DNA of 64,000 bases, from positions 1,116,001-1,180,000 of the forward strand of contig JAPDRO010000004.1 of NCBI GenBank assembly GCA_030247885.1, written 5' to 3'. A program made the position numbers and the translations under genes. The DNA is from Taxawa tesnikishii (nom. ined.). Taxonomy: Eukaryota; Ascomycota; Dothideomycetes; Dothideales. Under the pieces are notes generated by a model. It worked only from the letters and a program-made list of their open reading frames with translations. It was not told the DNA's origin and ran no database searches. Positions 1 to 11,353 of this stretch are shown here, piece after piece; within the stretch, counting starts at the first letter, position 1, and the number at the start of each line of letters is the position of its first letter.

Positions 1-612
1 TGAGCAGCTCGCTATCAAGGACACCGTTCAAGGCTGAAGCGAAGAGGGCCCAAATCAAGTCGACGGCTTGGACGCTCAGTGCGATCAGCGACGGGCTACT
101 GGGCAGACCAGATCATACTAGGAATCCTCTTGTCACGCTATTTCCCACCCACCGCCTTCGCGCTCGTACGATGGAATAGGCCGTGGCGATCCTGCACTGG
201 CAAGCCCAGAGTCGACGGCTCATGACGAAAAGATCGGTCCTCGAGACGATTCCACCGATTTGATAAAAGCCTTTGGGTTTTGTCTTCAGAGGGGCGGGAA
301 AACATCTTGACGGGCAGATGTTCACTCAAAACAGATGAGACATGAAAGGAGTATCGAACAAACACGTATTACGGCATATACAGAACCTCTCCTCTTCATC
401 TACAGACAAAGCCCAACCTACGCACAGATTCGCATATATATCCCCCACCCGGCTGTCCTGATCAAGAATGGCACCTAATCCGCCTAAAACCCCTCGCTAA
501 TGTAGAAGCAAAATAGATTTATCAAACTCCGAAGGCAAGAATTTCCTCTTTTCGTAACGTCATATCCGAATATCGAATAACCCTTAAGATCCCATATCCA
601 AAAGCTCCGCGC
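1..612. other. Intergenic, left window edge
   Basis: No reading frame here shows recognisable protein features or splice structure. The right part is probably the 3' UTR and downstream flank of the minus-strand SYLF gene that ends at 613. Confidence 0.4.
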
Positions 613-2715
613 TCACGCTTTGGCGTCCTTGGGATCCTCATCCGGCGTAGGCGGCAGCGAGTGGAAGCTACCGGGCATATCCGCGGAATCGGGAGAGCCC
701 TGCCTAGATCTCCTCTCCATGATCTTGGCCCAGGGGTTCCTTTCCTCAGCACCGGCGTCGCTGTCGGATGTGATATCCGAAGGTGTGACGCCGTCACCGA
801 TGCTCTTTACCGGGGATGCGGGGTTCGACCACCCTCCTCTGACAGTAGTGGGGCTGCGAGACCTAGGCGTCATGGGCGAGGCAGTAGCGGATGTAGGTGT
901 AACCTCTGCAGAATCCGCATTGATGACGAGGGGACCGCGCCTGTTGGGGTTTCGTGGCGGGAGTCTGGGAGGAGCGCGCTTGGCTACGGTGACCAGACGC
1001 GCTTTGGAGATTACCTGTGGAGCTGCTGCTTTCTGAATAGAATGCACAGTGGGTTCCTCGATGTGGACGTCAGTATCGTCTGCTGATTCTTCTACGTCCG
1101 CATCGTGCTCTTGTTCGGGTCGGCCGATGGAAGTTCTGGGCGAGCGCGACTTCGGAGGCGTGTTTGACCGCGAGGAAGACGACCTCTGGTGGCCATTGAC
1201 GCGACGTGGTGGGGAAGGCGACTTGCGCACCGGAGTCTGAGTGGCTACGCCGTCTTCAGGTATATCATCCATTGCGGTGCTTGAGGTGCGTCGCGGGCTA
1301 CTGCGAGTGCTGCTCCGGCTCGGACTAGGCGGTTCCGAGAAATCCGTCTGAGTAGACATCTCCCTCATCACCACCGGTCGCTTCTCCTTCTCGCCGTCCA
1401 CTGTGGTCACGCCGCTCAGCCTGCTGCCTGCATGACTGTTTGCCGAGTCCCGCTTCCAGCTGCTTTGTCTGCTAAGAGTCATGATGCTCCTGCTGTCCCT
1501 GTCCTGGCTCTTGCCACTATATGTGCTGTATATCGGGCTGGTAGGCGAAGGCTGGAAAGTGAATTGTTCCCAGCTCGCCCTCTTTTGTGATCCCGCCTCT
1601 CTGATTCCGAAGCCTTCTTTTTCAAGCGCCAAAACTCCGTAAGGATCGGGATCCTCTTTATCCGGTATGCCAAACATGTGATTGTCTTCGATCTCAAAGT
1701 CTCCCGGGGCGGTTCTGAAGGTACAAAGCTTTCATCGACATCCTTATCACCTTGTGCTGCTTTGATGGTTTCAAGAAGCTTCCGTGTCTCGTAGGGAGCA
1801 TGCCGCACTTTCCCCGCCAGAATGTCGCCTACAGATAACTTTTCGCCGTAGAAACGCTCGTTCTCATCGGTCCGCTCGATGACTACTGTGCCATCGATCT
1901 GAATGCCGGCATAGAAGCCCCGCGACTTCAGGTATGTAAATACCGGCGCCTGCCGTTTGTGTATTTCCGTCTCGAGTATGCCTCCGGCTCCCACCGGTCC
2001 TGCCACGGCACTGACTTCTCCGCCCAGTGTACACCGAATCTTAGAGAATGCGTCGAGAGCGTTCTGCGTGTTGATAACAACCACGCAATCATAGATGTCC
2101 ACTCCTACAAGGAAGCCGAGTCCGGCAGTATGTAGCATGATACCCGAAGGAGGTGACCAGCTGCCGTCCGCTGTTCTACCGACGAGTACACCCGAACCGC
2201 CCGCTCCAGATACCCAGAGTCCGGTGCGCATTGTGGTGAAGATGGCCAGACCCTTTGCGTTACGGATAACCTGCATGAAAGCCTTCCGTCAGCCGTCACA
2301 GTTAAACGTGGGACAGTCGCACCCGGTGGCTTGTGACTGGCAGCTGTAGAAACGAGCCGCACACCGAACACGAAAATGTCTCACCTCTGAAGGAATCTTC
2401 TTCAAAACCTTGGCTTTCGTTTTCGGACCCGTGGTGGGTTGGATCTCCTCCTCTTCGTAGAAGCCATCCTCTACAGAAATTGTCAGTATCCAGCAAGCGT
2501 GTCCTCCCGCGGCGATACTCACTGCAGAAGCTTCGCAATATGCGCGCGGCCTTGTCGCTCTCTATATCAAGCGTAGTCGGCCAGAAGGCTTCAGAGCCCA
2601 GCTTGTTGCTAAGCTTATTCACAGGCGCGCCTAGCTTGTCGACCAGACTGTAGAGCTTGTCGAAGCCTGCCTTTCCTCCCCATTTCGTCCTTTCCCACAG
2701 CGTCTGAGTAGGCAT
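613..2715 (-). CDS. SYLF (DUF500/Ysc84-type) lipid-binding domain protein, one apparent frameshift
   Basis: The SYLF domain binds phosphoinositides and, in yeast Ysc84/Lsb3, actin at endocytic sites. Exon 1 is 2523-2715, exon 2 is 2385-2470 and exon 3 begins at 2270, all with clean GT-AG borders. The core includes VIRNAKGLAIF, GLWVSGAGGSGVLVGR and SPPSGIMLHTAGLGFLVGVDIYDC, the hallmark glycine-rich SYLF signature. The C-terminal ~350 residues (from DNHMFGIPDKEDPDPYGVLA) are Ser/Pro/Arg-rich and disordered. No SH3 domain follows, unlike yeast Lsb3/Ysc84. The SYLF frame and the tail frame are joined only by adding one base at the GGGG run 1706-1709 (+ strand numbering). The start is the ATG before PTQTLWERTKWGG, the usual N-terminus of this fungal group. 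Confidence 0.85.
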
Positions 2716-4003
2716 GTTTGCGACTTAGCGGTCTTGCAGACAGAGGCCATGCATTCGGCGCGGGGGGTTGAGGGTTCGGCTGAACGAACGTCGAGCGGAG
2801 ATGCAAAGAAGCAGAAGAAGGTCAGGCGGTGGAGGAAGTATGATACAAGTACATGTCTGCAATCAGACCGGATTAGACTGGACTGGACTGTCTTGGGCTT
2901 TTGTCAGGCACACTGAAAGTCTAAAGCACGAAACGGATATGGACGGTGGGCGGTTGACCTACCGCCAGCTGCGCAAAACGGGTGACGCAACGAAACACAC
3001 ATCCATCATGCCCATGCCGGCAAGAACCCCGCGCGTTCGCTTGGCGACAGAAGTCAGTGCTTCGATATCGGGGCATGCGCAATCCCTGCATCATCTTTTG
3101 TCCTGGTAACACTCCTCTCGCAAACAAACATCTACCACAATCACAACCACAATCACAATCACAATCATGACCCTCGCGCCAGACACCAGTGTCCTTGTGC
3201 AGAATGTGCTCTTCACAAGCCGAATACGTGCCGCATCGAGTCCACGCGAGACTAGTCTAGCGGTCTCCGGTCCCCCAATATTATCACCTATCGATCTAAC
3301 CGTTAGCCGAATTGGAACGGCTCTCTGAAGATGCACAGCCAAAGCGATCCAGAACAGCCGGACAAGTATCATGCGCACCTGACAAAACGGATGATCCTTC
3401 TACAAGGAAGGATTGGTAGCACTGTCTGATCTGTGAGCGCATGTATGAGCGTACGCGCTATTACACGCGTCGTGTGGCAGTGTAGAGTGCGAACACAAAG
3501 CGTCTGTCATCCGGTCCGGGGCATCCGGTGCGAGAGCTGACAAACTCGGACGACCGTTAGGTATTTCGCTCACGGTGCATGTCTCGTGCTCTGCCTGTAT
3601 GGCATCTCTTGCGGCCGAACCAGTCCTTCGTTTCTGATCTTCGCGAGCTACGTCAGTCTCTTACTGTACTACTAGACGGACCGCTTAGACAACTGTCGCG
3701 AGGCATCTTCCTCCCACGGTTCCAGCTATAAAAGACGTCGGTCACGAGCTGTCTACTTGTATAGGTTCCATTCGCATGACTACCTGCACGTCTAACATCA
3801 AGCAGAGGGTGTGAGGTACCCGGTATGAAGCCAGGCCTCACGGCCTTAAATAGCGTGAGGTCGAGGGCTGTGTAAATGCCACCCTCCTCTCCGGCATCAT
3901 CCTCTTGTCCTCCATCAAGATGCAGCGGCGCCACGAACAAAGACCGAGCGATTACGACCGCGAAACACTGTGCGCATCCGCAATCATTGCTGACCGCATG
4001 GTT

Positions 4004-4044
4004 CCCCGTTGGTTGTAACCAGCCGCGAGCTGGTTTTCAAAGGG
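4004..4044 (-). repeat. Two-stem palindromic element, copy 1
   Basis: The inner stem is ACCAGC / GCTGGT (4018-4023 and 4029-4034) around a 5-base loop. The outer arms are CCCCGTTG on the left and CAAAGGG on the right. The reverse complement closely matches copies 2 and 3, so this copy is inverted relative to them. Its function is unknown. Confidence 0.55.
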
Positions 4045-4330
4045 ACTACTCTCTCTTTAGCACCCAGCTGAACAAGCAAAACAGCGAGTCATGGGAAACC
4101 CTCTATAAAGGTAAACAAAACATTAAGAGTGTTGTCATCTACTTGACGTCCATACGAAGATAAATATTGTCTCTGTCACACCTCGACACCTCGTGTCCCT
4201 CGGAAACATACGTGACCTTCATCTTGCCGCAGCCTGCTCCGTTGGAACAACAAGTCAGATCTTATGCCAAAGCAGAAAGCTGGACAAGGATGAGCCATGT
4301 CCTAAGTGCTGCTGCTGAGCAGTAAGAAGT

Positions 4331-4368
4331 CCCCTTGGAAACCAGCCTGAAGCTGGTTGCGACAATGG
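4331..4368 (+). repeat. Two-stem palindromic element, copy 2
   Basis: The inner stem is ACCAGC (4341-4346) and GCTGGT (4352-4357) around the loop CTGAA. The outer arms are CCCCTTG and CAATGG. It lies about 290 bp right of copy 1 in opposite orientation, so the pair could be the ends of a small non-autonomous element. Confidence 0.55.
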
Positions 4369-5780
4369 ATCCACCGCATGTGCGCAAGGAGGGGCCTTCC
4401 AGATTAATGCGGAAGCGGACCGAAGTATGTGCAAGCTCGTTGGTATCCCGCGCGACTAGCAATCACTGCCATGACTTGCTATCGTGAGAGGATGCTGTAG
4501 CAGAAGAGCAGGTCGTATATAACCCCGGGCATTAAGCTAGGCAGGGCGGCGAGGCCTAGTTCAAGGCAAAAACCCTCGTGCTGAAGAGTTGAGTTAGGAC
4601 CTAGGGTCATGGGTGATGTCTATTCCTCCAGAAGGTCAGATGTAGGCGCTTCTTCATCCAATCTGTTATCCCCCTCGCTGTCCACAACGTGCAGGCGCCT
4701 GCTCAATACACGCGTATGTATATGCGACGATCTTATGGAGACGCACCTCCACAAACTACCAGTGATAGTCATAGTCATAGTTAGAGAACACAGCCACTCG
4801 GATAGAGCGAATGGCGCACACACGCAAGCCACAGCTGAGATCGACAACGGCTCGCTTGTTCGTCGGCAGATCAATTGGCAGAATCACTGCACATCAGCCA
4901 ACCACTCCAGACGACGCAGGTACGGAATAGCTTGTTACACGCGCTCTGGGGAGAGCGTAGGTTTGTCAGACTAACGAACAGTGTTTGCTCCCTGCTGTTC
5001 CCGCCCCTCCGCTTCCTATCGTTATTGTGTGTCTAGATGTTACGGTTCCCCGCTATTTATATTAGAAAAGCCAAGGCAGCCCTGTCAGGGGATGGTCCGG
5101 CCTGGCGTCGGCAAGCCTGCATATCAGCAGCGCTTCCTCAGACAACAACAATCACTGCCCCTCTTGCATGGCCGGATGTTGCTTTGCGTGAGGCGGCCTG
5201 GCAACGACACCGTGGCCGTCTTATGCAGGCCTGAGTCGGCCAGGCACCACCCCATCCTGGAGCAGATGTAGGTTCGGCCCAGGAGTGGATGCTTGCGCCG
5301 AGACGAGGCGGGAACCCTCTTTTCGCGCCTTGACAGTGACAGGTTGTGTAATTTCCAGCCCGTCCATTTCACAGTCGCTATGTCTCAGCCAGGCGCTGTC
5401 TCAAGCCGGCCTCCTGGAGGCCTCGTCCTTGCGCAGCCTGCTTTCTTCCCTTGATGCGAGTGCTTGCACGTTCTTTGCTGATCCTCGTTGCGTCTTCGTT
5501 CTTCCACCATCGGCACCCCAGGATTACCGTTGACCATACACTCATTCGGTACCCCCGCCAGATCCATGTATTGCCTCAAACCTTAGCCATCGCATTTCTG
5601 TGGGACCCTGGCCGCCATGCTTGTTCCTTGATCTGTTGTGTTTAGCACAACAATTTCCATACCCTGCACCTGCACCTGCTTTTCAACCGCTCTGACCCGC
5701 CTCCTCTAACCAACCACCAGCATGTCTCGGCCTTAGAGTCTCAACGTCTGTATAACACTTGCACCTGCGAACCTGACAGT

Positions 5781-7643
5781 ATGGAATCTTTCACACTCGT
5801 TGCTTTTCATCTGTAAGTAAAGCTTATATCCTGCCGTACAACGTTGCGCGATGCTCATGACAAAACAGCAAGCTAGCACCTGGCGTGCGCACTGTGGAGT
5901 TGTACGGGTCTTGGGATAATTTCCTCAGGCCATATGTTATGAAACGCGACAAATACAAAGGACCCGGATATTGGAGCGGCTGCCACTCTTTTCAGAACAT
6001 CATCTTCGACGGACAACGCCCGGACTGGAACAAACCCAGAAACGGCGCTCTCAAACAAGGCGGCAAATACTGGTATTACTACCTGGTGGACGACGCCTAC
6101 GAACACTGCGACCCTCATCAGCCTTTCACAACAGCCTGTCCTCTTTTGCCTGGTCAGGCAGTCAACCTGCTCGACGTACCCATAGAAGTTGTGGAGGTGC
6201 CTCGAAGAACGCGGAGCGCATCTGCCGATATCACTTCCATCTTGCCACCACCAATGACGTACGACCCTGCAGACAGGTACAAAGTGCAAAAACCCCTCCA
6301 TCTAAGCTCCAGCGACAATATTCGTCATCCGAAGGCCTGGTGTCAGACTCCCCAGGGGACAACTGTGTGTGTGAATCACCAATGGTGCCTCCTTCGCACA
6401 AGGCCGGGCCAAATTCACCAGCGAGACGGAAGCTTCAAAGGTTCGCCGCCCGGTCACGCCCGCTCGTCAAGAGGATCAATTAGCGAACAAGCCAAATCCA
6501 CCCAAATCACCTAGGTGGAGACCCAAATCGTTACCTACACCGAACAGTCAGGATGACGTGCGCATGGAAACATCTAACCATCAGTCACCCATCTTGAAGG
6601 CCTTCGGTCCTTGCAGCTCAGAGCAAGACATCGAACGGCCCACAACGCGTTACAGTACTGCTACCGATCACGCCTCGCTTATTAGTCGGCCATCTTCAAC
6701 TTCACGCGGGCAAGCGCCACAGCTGGGACAGTGCCAGACTGGACATAAGCCGCCTTCGCTCGTTCCCGACCAACGGCCACTGTCCCGGAAATCAGCAGAA
6801 CATGTGCAGGAGGCTGCGAACCTCGAGGACGCCCAGGTGAACGATATCTTACAAGCCTATCAACACAGTGGCGGTTGGACCCAGGTCGACCTCCTCGCCA
6901 CTCCCGAAGGACTCGGCCTGAACTGGGCCGGCTACGAAGACCACTATCCCGCTCAACGACAGATGCAACAACGGTTGCAACTGGAATCCGCAGCGCCCTC
7001 ACCGCAACGTGGCCGGTCACTCAACTTTTCTCGACCTATCCCAACTCCTTCCCCTCGTCCTTCCCGTCCCTCTCCAATTCCTCCGAGCATCTCTGAAAGC
7101 CAGTACTCACACTACAGCACCGCATGTCCGTCCCCAATATCCGAGTTCGCAGGGTTCGACATGTCTTCGCCCACGTTCACGGCCGATACTGTGAGTTCCA
7201 CCGGCTTCGCCTCGCCGGTCCGGCTGTCGGGGTCATACACAAGACCAGAGGCATATCACGGAGCTCATGTCTCCGCCTTTCCAACCCAGAATAACGGCCA
7301 ATCCGACACCGACGACCCAATGGACACCGTGTCGCGTCGTCTGAGCCGGCTCCAGACATCCCCGCGGTGTGCGGATGGTGCAACGCCACCGGATGACTTC
7401 GGCAACAGGGGCAATCCGGAAGACTACCAGGCCTACTCTCTGCCGCTTCTGAACGGCCAAAGCACCCCGCCATCAGCGCCGGCGTGGAAACCCGCGCCGA
7501 CCATGCCGCAGGCGCCGAGACTCATCGACTACGGCAACGGCCTGGATCTGCACCGGACGCACATGAACAACGGCAACCGAGGTGGCAATGTGGTCGAGGA
7601 CATCATCTCCGAGCTGGGCTACCTCGGGGACGTCATCAGCTGA
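5781..7643 (+). CDS. CBM48/AMPK-beta-like E-set domain protein, two apparent frameshifts
   Basis: Exon 1 (5781-5812) encodes MESFTLVAFHL and is joined over a 56-nt GTAAGT..CAG intron to exon 2 at 5869. The N-terminal ~110 residues (VELYGSWDNFLRPY, GPGYWSGCHSF, GGKYWYYYLVDD, PLLPGQAVNLLDVP) resemble the glycogen-binding E-set fold of AMPK-beta/CBM48 and belong to a conserved, uncharacterised fungal family. The remainder is Ser/Pro-rich and ends IISELGYLGDVIS. Two single-base losses break the frame, near 6288-6296 and near 6469-6472. Exon length (1807 nt) is two short of a multiple of three, which fits two missing bases. Carbohydrate binding is inferred from the fold and is not shown. Confidence 0.75.
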
Positions 7644-8667
7644 GGTCTCCGCGTTTTTCTCTCGGGGCTTTCCCCTTTCAGGGAGGCAAAATAAATAAAT
7701 AAAGGCTTATACGATACCGATGGCACGGGGCTTACATGGGGGCTAAGAGGGATGTTCTGTCTCCTACTGCATGGACTGGCTGCTCCTACTTCCCGATACA
7801 CCCGGTGCAACGATTGCCTGCTTGTTCGTTATCAGTGTTCTTCCAAGCGTGGCGTTCGAATGGGATTTGGGGGTTTTTGGCGGGAAACAATCAGGGACCG
7901 CGGGTCAGTACAGGCGTTTTATTCTGAGAGAGGTGTAGTGCGCCTCTCGTGGGGTTATCATGTTGCAGACAGTTGTTCTCGTCACAAGGTGGGGGTTTTG
8001 AGGAACGGCTGGTTTGTAAGCTGAACGGGATGAACCAGAAACCCTGTTTTCTGATTTGATTTTGGCTGGATCTTTGTTGCACAATGAATAGTGTTCGTGG
8101 CAGAAATGGTATAGCTGTCATGATTTCCGACTTGACAAGGGACCTCTTGTCTTACCTGGCCATGCTGCGGGGAACAATCACAGGAGTATCCCTTCGGGGA
8201 CCAGCTAGCTGCTCGCTACTGCTTCGGTGGGAGAACCCGCGTCTGCGATGGCGGTAGCGGCGCGGCCCTGAACAGACGAAGACGTGCCGAGTGTAATGTT
8301 CGTTGGTGGTGTTACGAAGCTGCACATCTACTCATCCTTTCGCCCCACTAGCAAGAGCGGTGAGCGCCAGCGTGCTAAGTACTCCAGCCGTAGTGCAGAG
8401 CACACATGTGAGGCAGGTGTGAAAGGACGCAGTGGATTCTTCTTTCTTGACAAAGCAAAATCGCTAGCCTTTTACCGGCTTACCGCCTCCTTTAGCGTAT
8501 TTTTCGAAGGTCTGTGAACACCCACTTCCCCTCGCCGCCGTACGCTTCTTGCGCCCGGAAACTCCTCGCTGAACCAGACCAATGCAACAAAAGAAAACCT
8601 ATGCGCCTGTTGTGACCTTTTCGATCGTACAACCCCTTCGGAGTGGACACCGGTGCTCGGTGAGCAA
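7644..8667. other. Intergenic between convergent genes
   Basis: This is 3' flanking DNA of the CBM48-like gene and of the RMD1/RMD8 gene, which converge here. I see no supported gene or repeat. Confidence 0.4.
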
Positions 8668-10641
8668 CTATAGCTCCTTGCCACCTGCAGAGGCCATGAT
8701 GGCCATACATAAAGCCTCTCCAGGCGGCTTCTTTCCACTAGCCGACAGCAGTCCGAACCGCAGAATGACTTCCGAGCAGGTGACGAGGATGGACAGAATG
8801 ATCAGGATGATGATGATCCAGGTGATATCTGCGGTCCGTATCAGCCACTTTCCATTTCTCTTCTTCTCGATCCAGAGACCGGGGTAAGATTTCGTTCGCG
8901 AGCGCGATAGAGGGCATGCTTACTGGTCATCTTCGTATCGGCAATACTGTCCGAAAGGATGCTCGCAAGATCCAGGAAGACGCGACACCGTTCATTGAGC
9001 ACCTGGATCCTTGGTTTGATCTCTAAATACTCCCTTACCGCAGCGTACAGCGGGTGGAGAGTGGGTTCCGAATCCCAGAAGAAGTTTGGCACGTCGAGCA
9101 TGTTCGATGCTGGAAATGAGTTAGTATATCCACCGAACACGGGAACATGGGGGCAAAGAGGGAACGACTTACATAGATTCACATCGACCCTGCCCTCAAA
9201 TAACTTGCCCACTAAAGCCACGACTTCATTCCTGGTCATGCCCAGCCGCCCTTCCAGCGCCAGCTTTCGCGGCACATACTGGGCCTCGGTCATCGTACGC
9301 TGCATCCTCTCTTCGAAGAAACTCAACTTCGTGCTCTGCGCAATGGCGTGACTCATGGCGAGTTTGATCATATGGTCGCTCGTCCTCAACGTGATCATAT
9401 CATTGAAAATCCGCGGCTTCTCGATACTACTGTTGTACTCGAAGTGGAACTCCTCCGTTTCAAAGTCCGACTCGGATAGCGGACGGGTTAGTAAAGGGAG
9501 GGAGGCGCCGCAGAGGGAGTCTTTTGAGATGGTTGTCCACCGCCCATCTTCGAGGGGAAGTTGGGAGATGAGGAAAATGTCAAGTCGGCGAGAATGTCTT
9601 TTCTTGGTGTGCGCTGAAGTTCCAGAAGACGGCCACGCCGTAGCTGAACACGAACATTTCCGCCACGCTCGTTGCATCGGGCGCGATCGAAGGCGATCCC
9701 CAGGAAAAAGTGCTCTCGGTGCTCTCGCGTCGTCGGCCCGGTGGTGTACCGGGAGGATCTCCATGATGCCGTTCATGCTCTCTTGTGCCGTCGTTTCCGG
9801 TATGGCCTTCATTTCCGCGCACGCTGTACGACTCGTGCTCTTCCATCCAACCTTCTCGGTATTGTCTCCGTTCGTTGGCTTCGATCTGCTCATCAAGCAC
9901 ACTCCTTCCGCCAGGGTTCTTCAGTACAGGGCTGCTGCGGACCCGATATCCGTCGCTGCCGCCTAGAAGAGGGAGTTGATAGACACAGTACAGACAATCG
10001 TCATAGAGCTTCGTCTTCGCGCCATGTTGGTCCCGCAAGAACGTAGCCGTCCGCGCAAGCTTGGTCGACTGTGCCGTACAATATGCCGTAACCCTAGCCA
10101 GCTTCTCCGCTCTCCGCGCCTTGGGTAACCGCTCAGCGTAACTCTTGTCCTTCATCGAAGGTAACCTCCTTCTCGCAAGCTCCTCGTCTGTTGGTGGTGC
10201 AGCTTCATCGTCCTCGCCGAACTCGTCTTTTTCGTCGTCTCCCTCCTCGGTTGTCTCCGGTAGCAGTACCAGCTTCTCGCTGACTTTACTCGATCGCGAA
10301 GGCATATGGTGGCCTGTCACGGGAACCAGAGTGCCCGCTAGTCTGGGATTGAGCGGGTGACGGCCGCTGGGTGTTCGAGAATGCTGGACAGGTCTGGGAC
10401 CAGGGAGCGTGCGCCGCTGGGCGGAAGGGATCTCGGAGGCATATTGGAGGACGTTGTCGACGGAGATGAGCTTGGTGCCCGTTCGCTGGAGGGTGGATGG
10501 TCGTTGGGGCTGTCGCCAGGGAGTTTCACGGGCATCTGTGACCTGTACGTACCGTCAGTGATCTGTGAGAGAGCTTGTATGCACAAGTATGGTGGTGCGC
10601 ACGAGGACGGTAGGGTTGCGTTTCGGCTTGTTAGCTGCCAT
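8668..10641 (-). CDS. RMD1/RMD8 family (DUF155) protein, two apparent frameshifts
   Basis: This belongs to the eukaryotic DUF155/RMND1 family, linked in yeast to meiotic nuclear division. Family blocks are clear: KVSEKLVLLPE, YAERLPKARRAEKLARVTAYC, KLYDDCLYCVYQLPLL, VAEMFVFSYGVAVFWNF, DFETEEFHFEY, ITLRTSDHMIKLAMSHAIAQ, NMLDVPNFFWDSEPTLHPLY. A last exon gives the terminal membrane segment ITWIIIILIILSILVTCSEV. Introns include 9110-9172. The start is inferred at the ATG 10639-10641 followed by a ~42-nt intron, because the frame upstream of KVSEKLVL is open for ~60 residues without a Met. Frame breaks lie at the T run 9599-9602 and near 9494-9505; each needs one added base. Confidence 0.82.
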
Positions 10642-11353
10642 TGTGGTCGCGCCGGACGGGGAGGGGTGCCAACTTCCAGATAGCGACACAGGTGACACAC
10701 GATACAAAAACTGCGGAAAGGGGTGAAACCAAAGGAGGTTGCAAATCTCGGGCGGGTGCAGTGGTATAGATCAATGTCCGGTCATGCAGCACTAGTGGTA
10801 CTATGATAAAGCAGGCAGATGAAAGCTCTCTACCTTCTACCTTCCCCAGCTTCTTGGCCCGACCAAACGGAACGGGAGACGTCACCACGCAGCATGCAAT
10901 CGAAACGAGAATGCTTGGCATCCGTGTTTACTGCATCTCCGTACAATACTCGGAGTGTATCTTGATAGTTAATTCCGAGCAGTATCGCCTAGAGAGCAGT
11001 GCCAGGAATCATTGCTTCACTCTTCCGGCGTCGAACGAAACCCCCATTGAAGGCCAGCTCGTAGCTGGTAGCGATCGATGGGAAGCGCTGCCACATGTTA
11101 CTCCAGCTTTGCTACCTGACCGCCCACCCTTGTTCTCTCGGATCGCTGCGGGAAGAACGGGAGTACTACTGGATAGGATGAGGGTTTATATGTCTTCTCC
11201 AACGGTGTTACCCCAGGGCGGCGAGAACCTTGACATGCTCGATTGTTTCTGCCATGACAGCACGTACACTGAAAAGGTCTTGTAATGTAGCCGTACAAGC
11301 AGCAAATGGATTGCTCATCGAATATGTGATTCTACATAGTGTTCATACCCACA
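10642..11353. other. Intergenic, contains palindromic element copy 3
   Basis: This lies upstream of the RMD gene and downstream of the GMC gene. No gene is supported. It holds the third copy of the palindrome found at 4 kb. Confidence 0.4.
11043..11082 (+). repeat. Two-stem palindromic element, copy 3
   Basis: The inner stem is GCCAGC (11053-11058) and GCTGGT (11064-11069) around the loop TCGTA. The outer arms CCCATTG and CGATGGG form a seven-base stem with one wobble-type pair. The layout matches copies 1 and 2. Confidence 0.55.

Larger units (their letters stand above)
2716..5780. other. 3-kb intergenic region
   Basis: I see no convincing gene in this stretch. It holds a short CACAAT-type repeat (about 3132-3168), a TATAAAAG box at 3727-3734 facing right with no clear gene after it, and two inverted copies of a two-stem palindrome (4004-4044 and 4331-4368). 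The right end is the promoter and 5' UTR of the CBM48-like gene. Confidence 0.4.

Noticed and set aside
3132-3168. CACAAT-type short repeat as a CRISPR-like array
   Set aside because: Units of 6 bp in direct tandem without spacers; a simple repeat in a eukaryotic genome.
2716-5780. A degraded, RIP-mutated transposon in the 3-kb gene-poor stretch
   Set aside because: Base composition is not AT-skewed and no transposase or reverse-transcriptase fragment is visible in any frame.
8188-8235. Possible fourth copy of the two-stem palindrome (ACCAGC then GCTGCT)
   Set aside because: The right half of the inner stem is altered, the loop is only 2 nt and the outer arms do not align, so the match is too weak.
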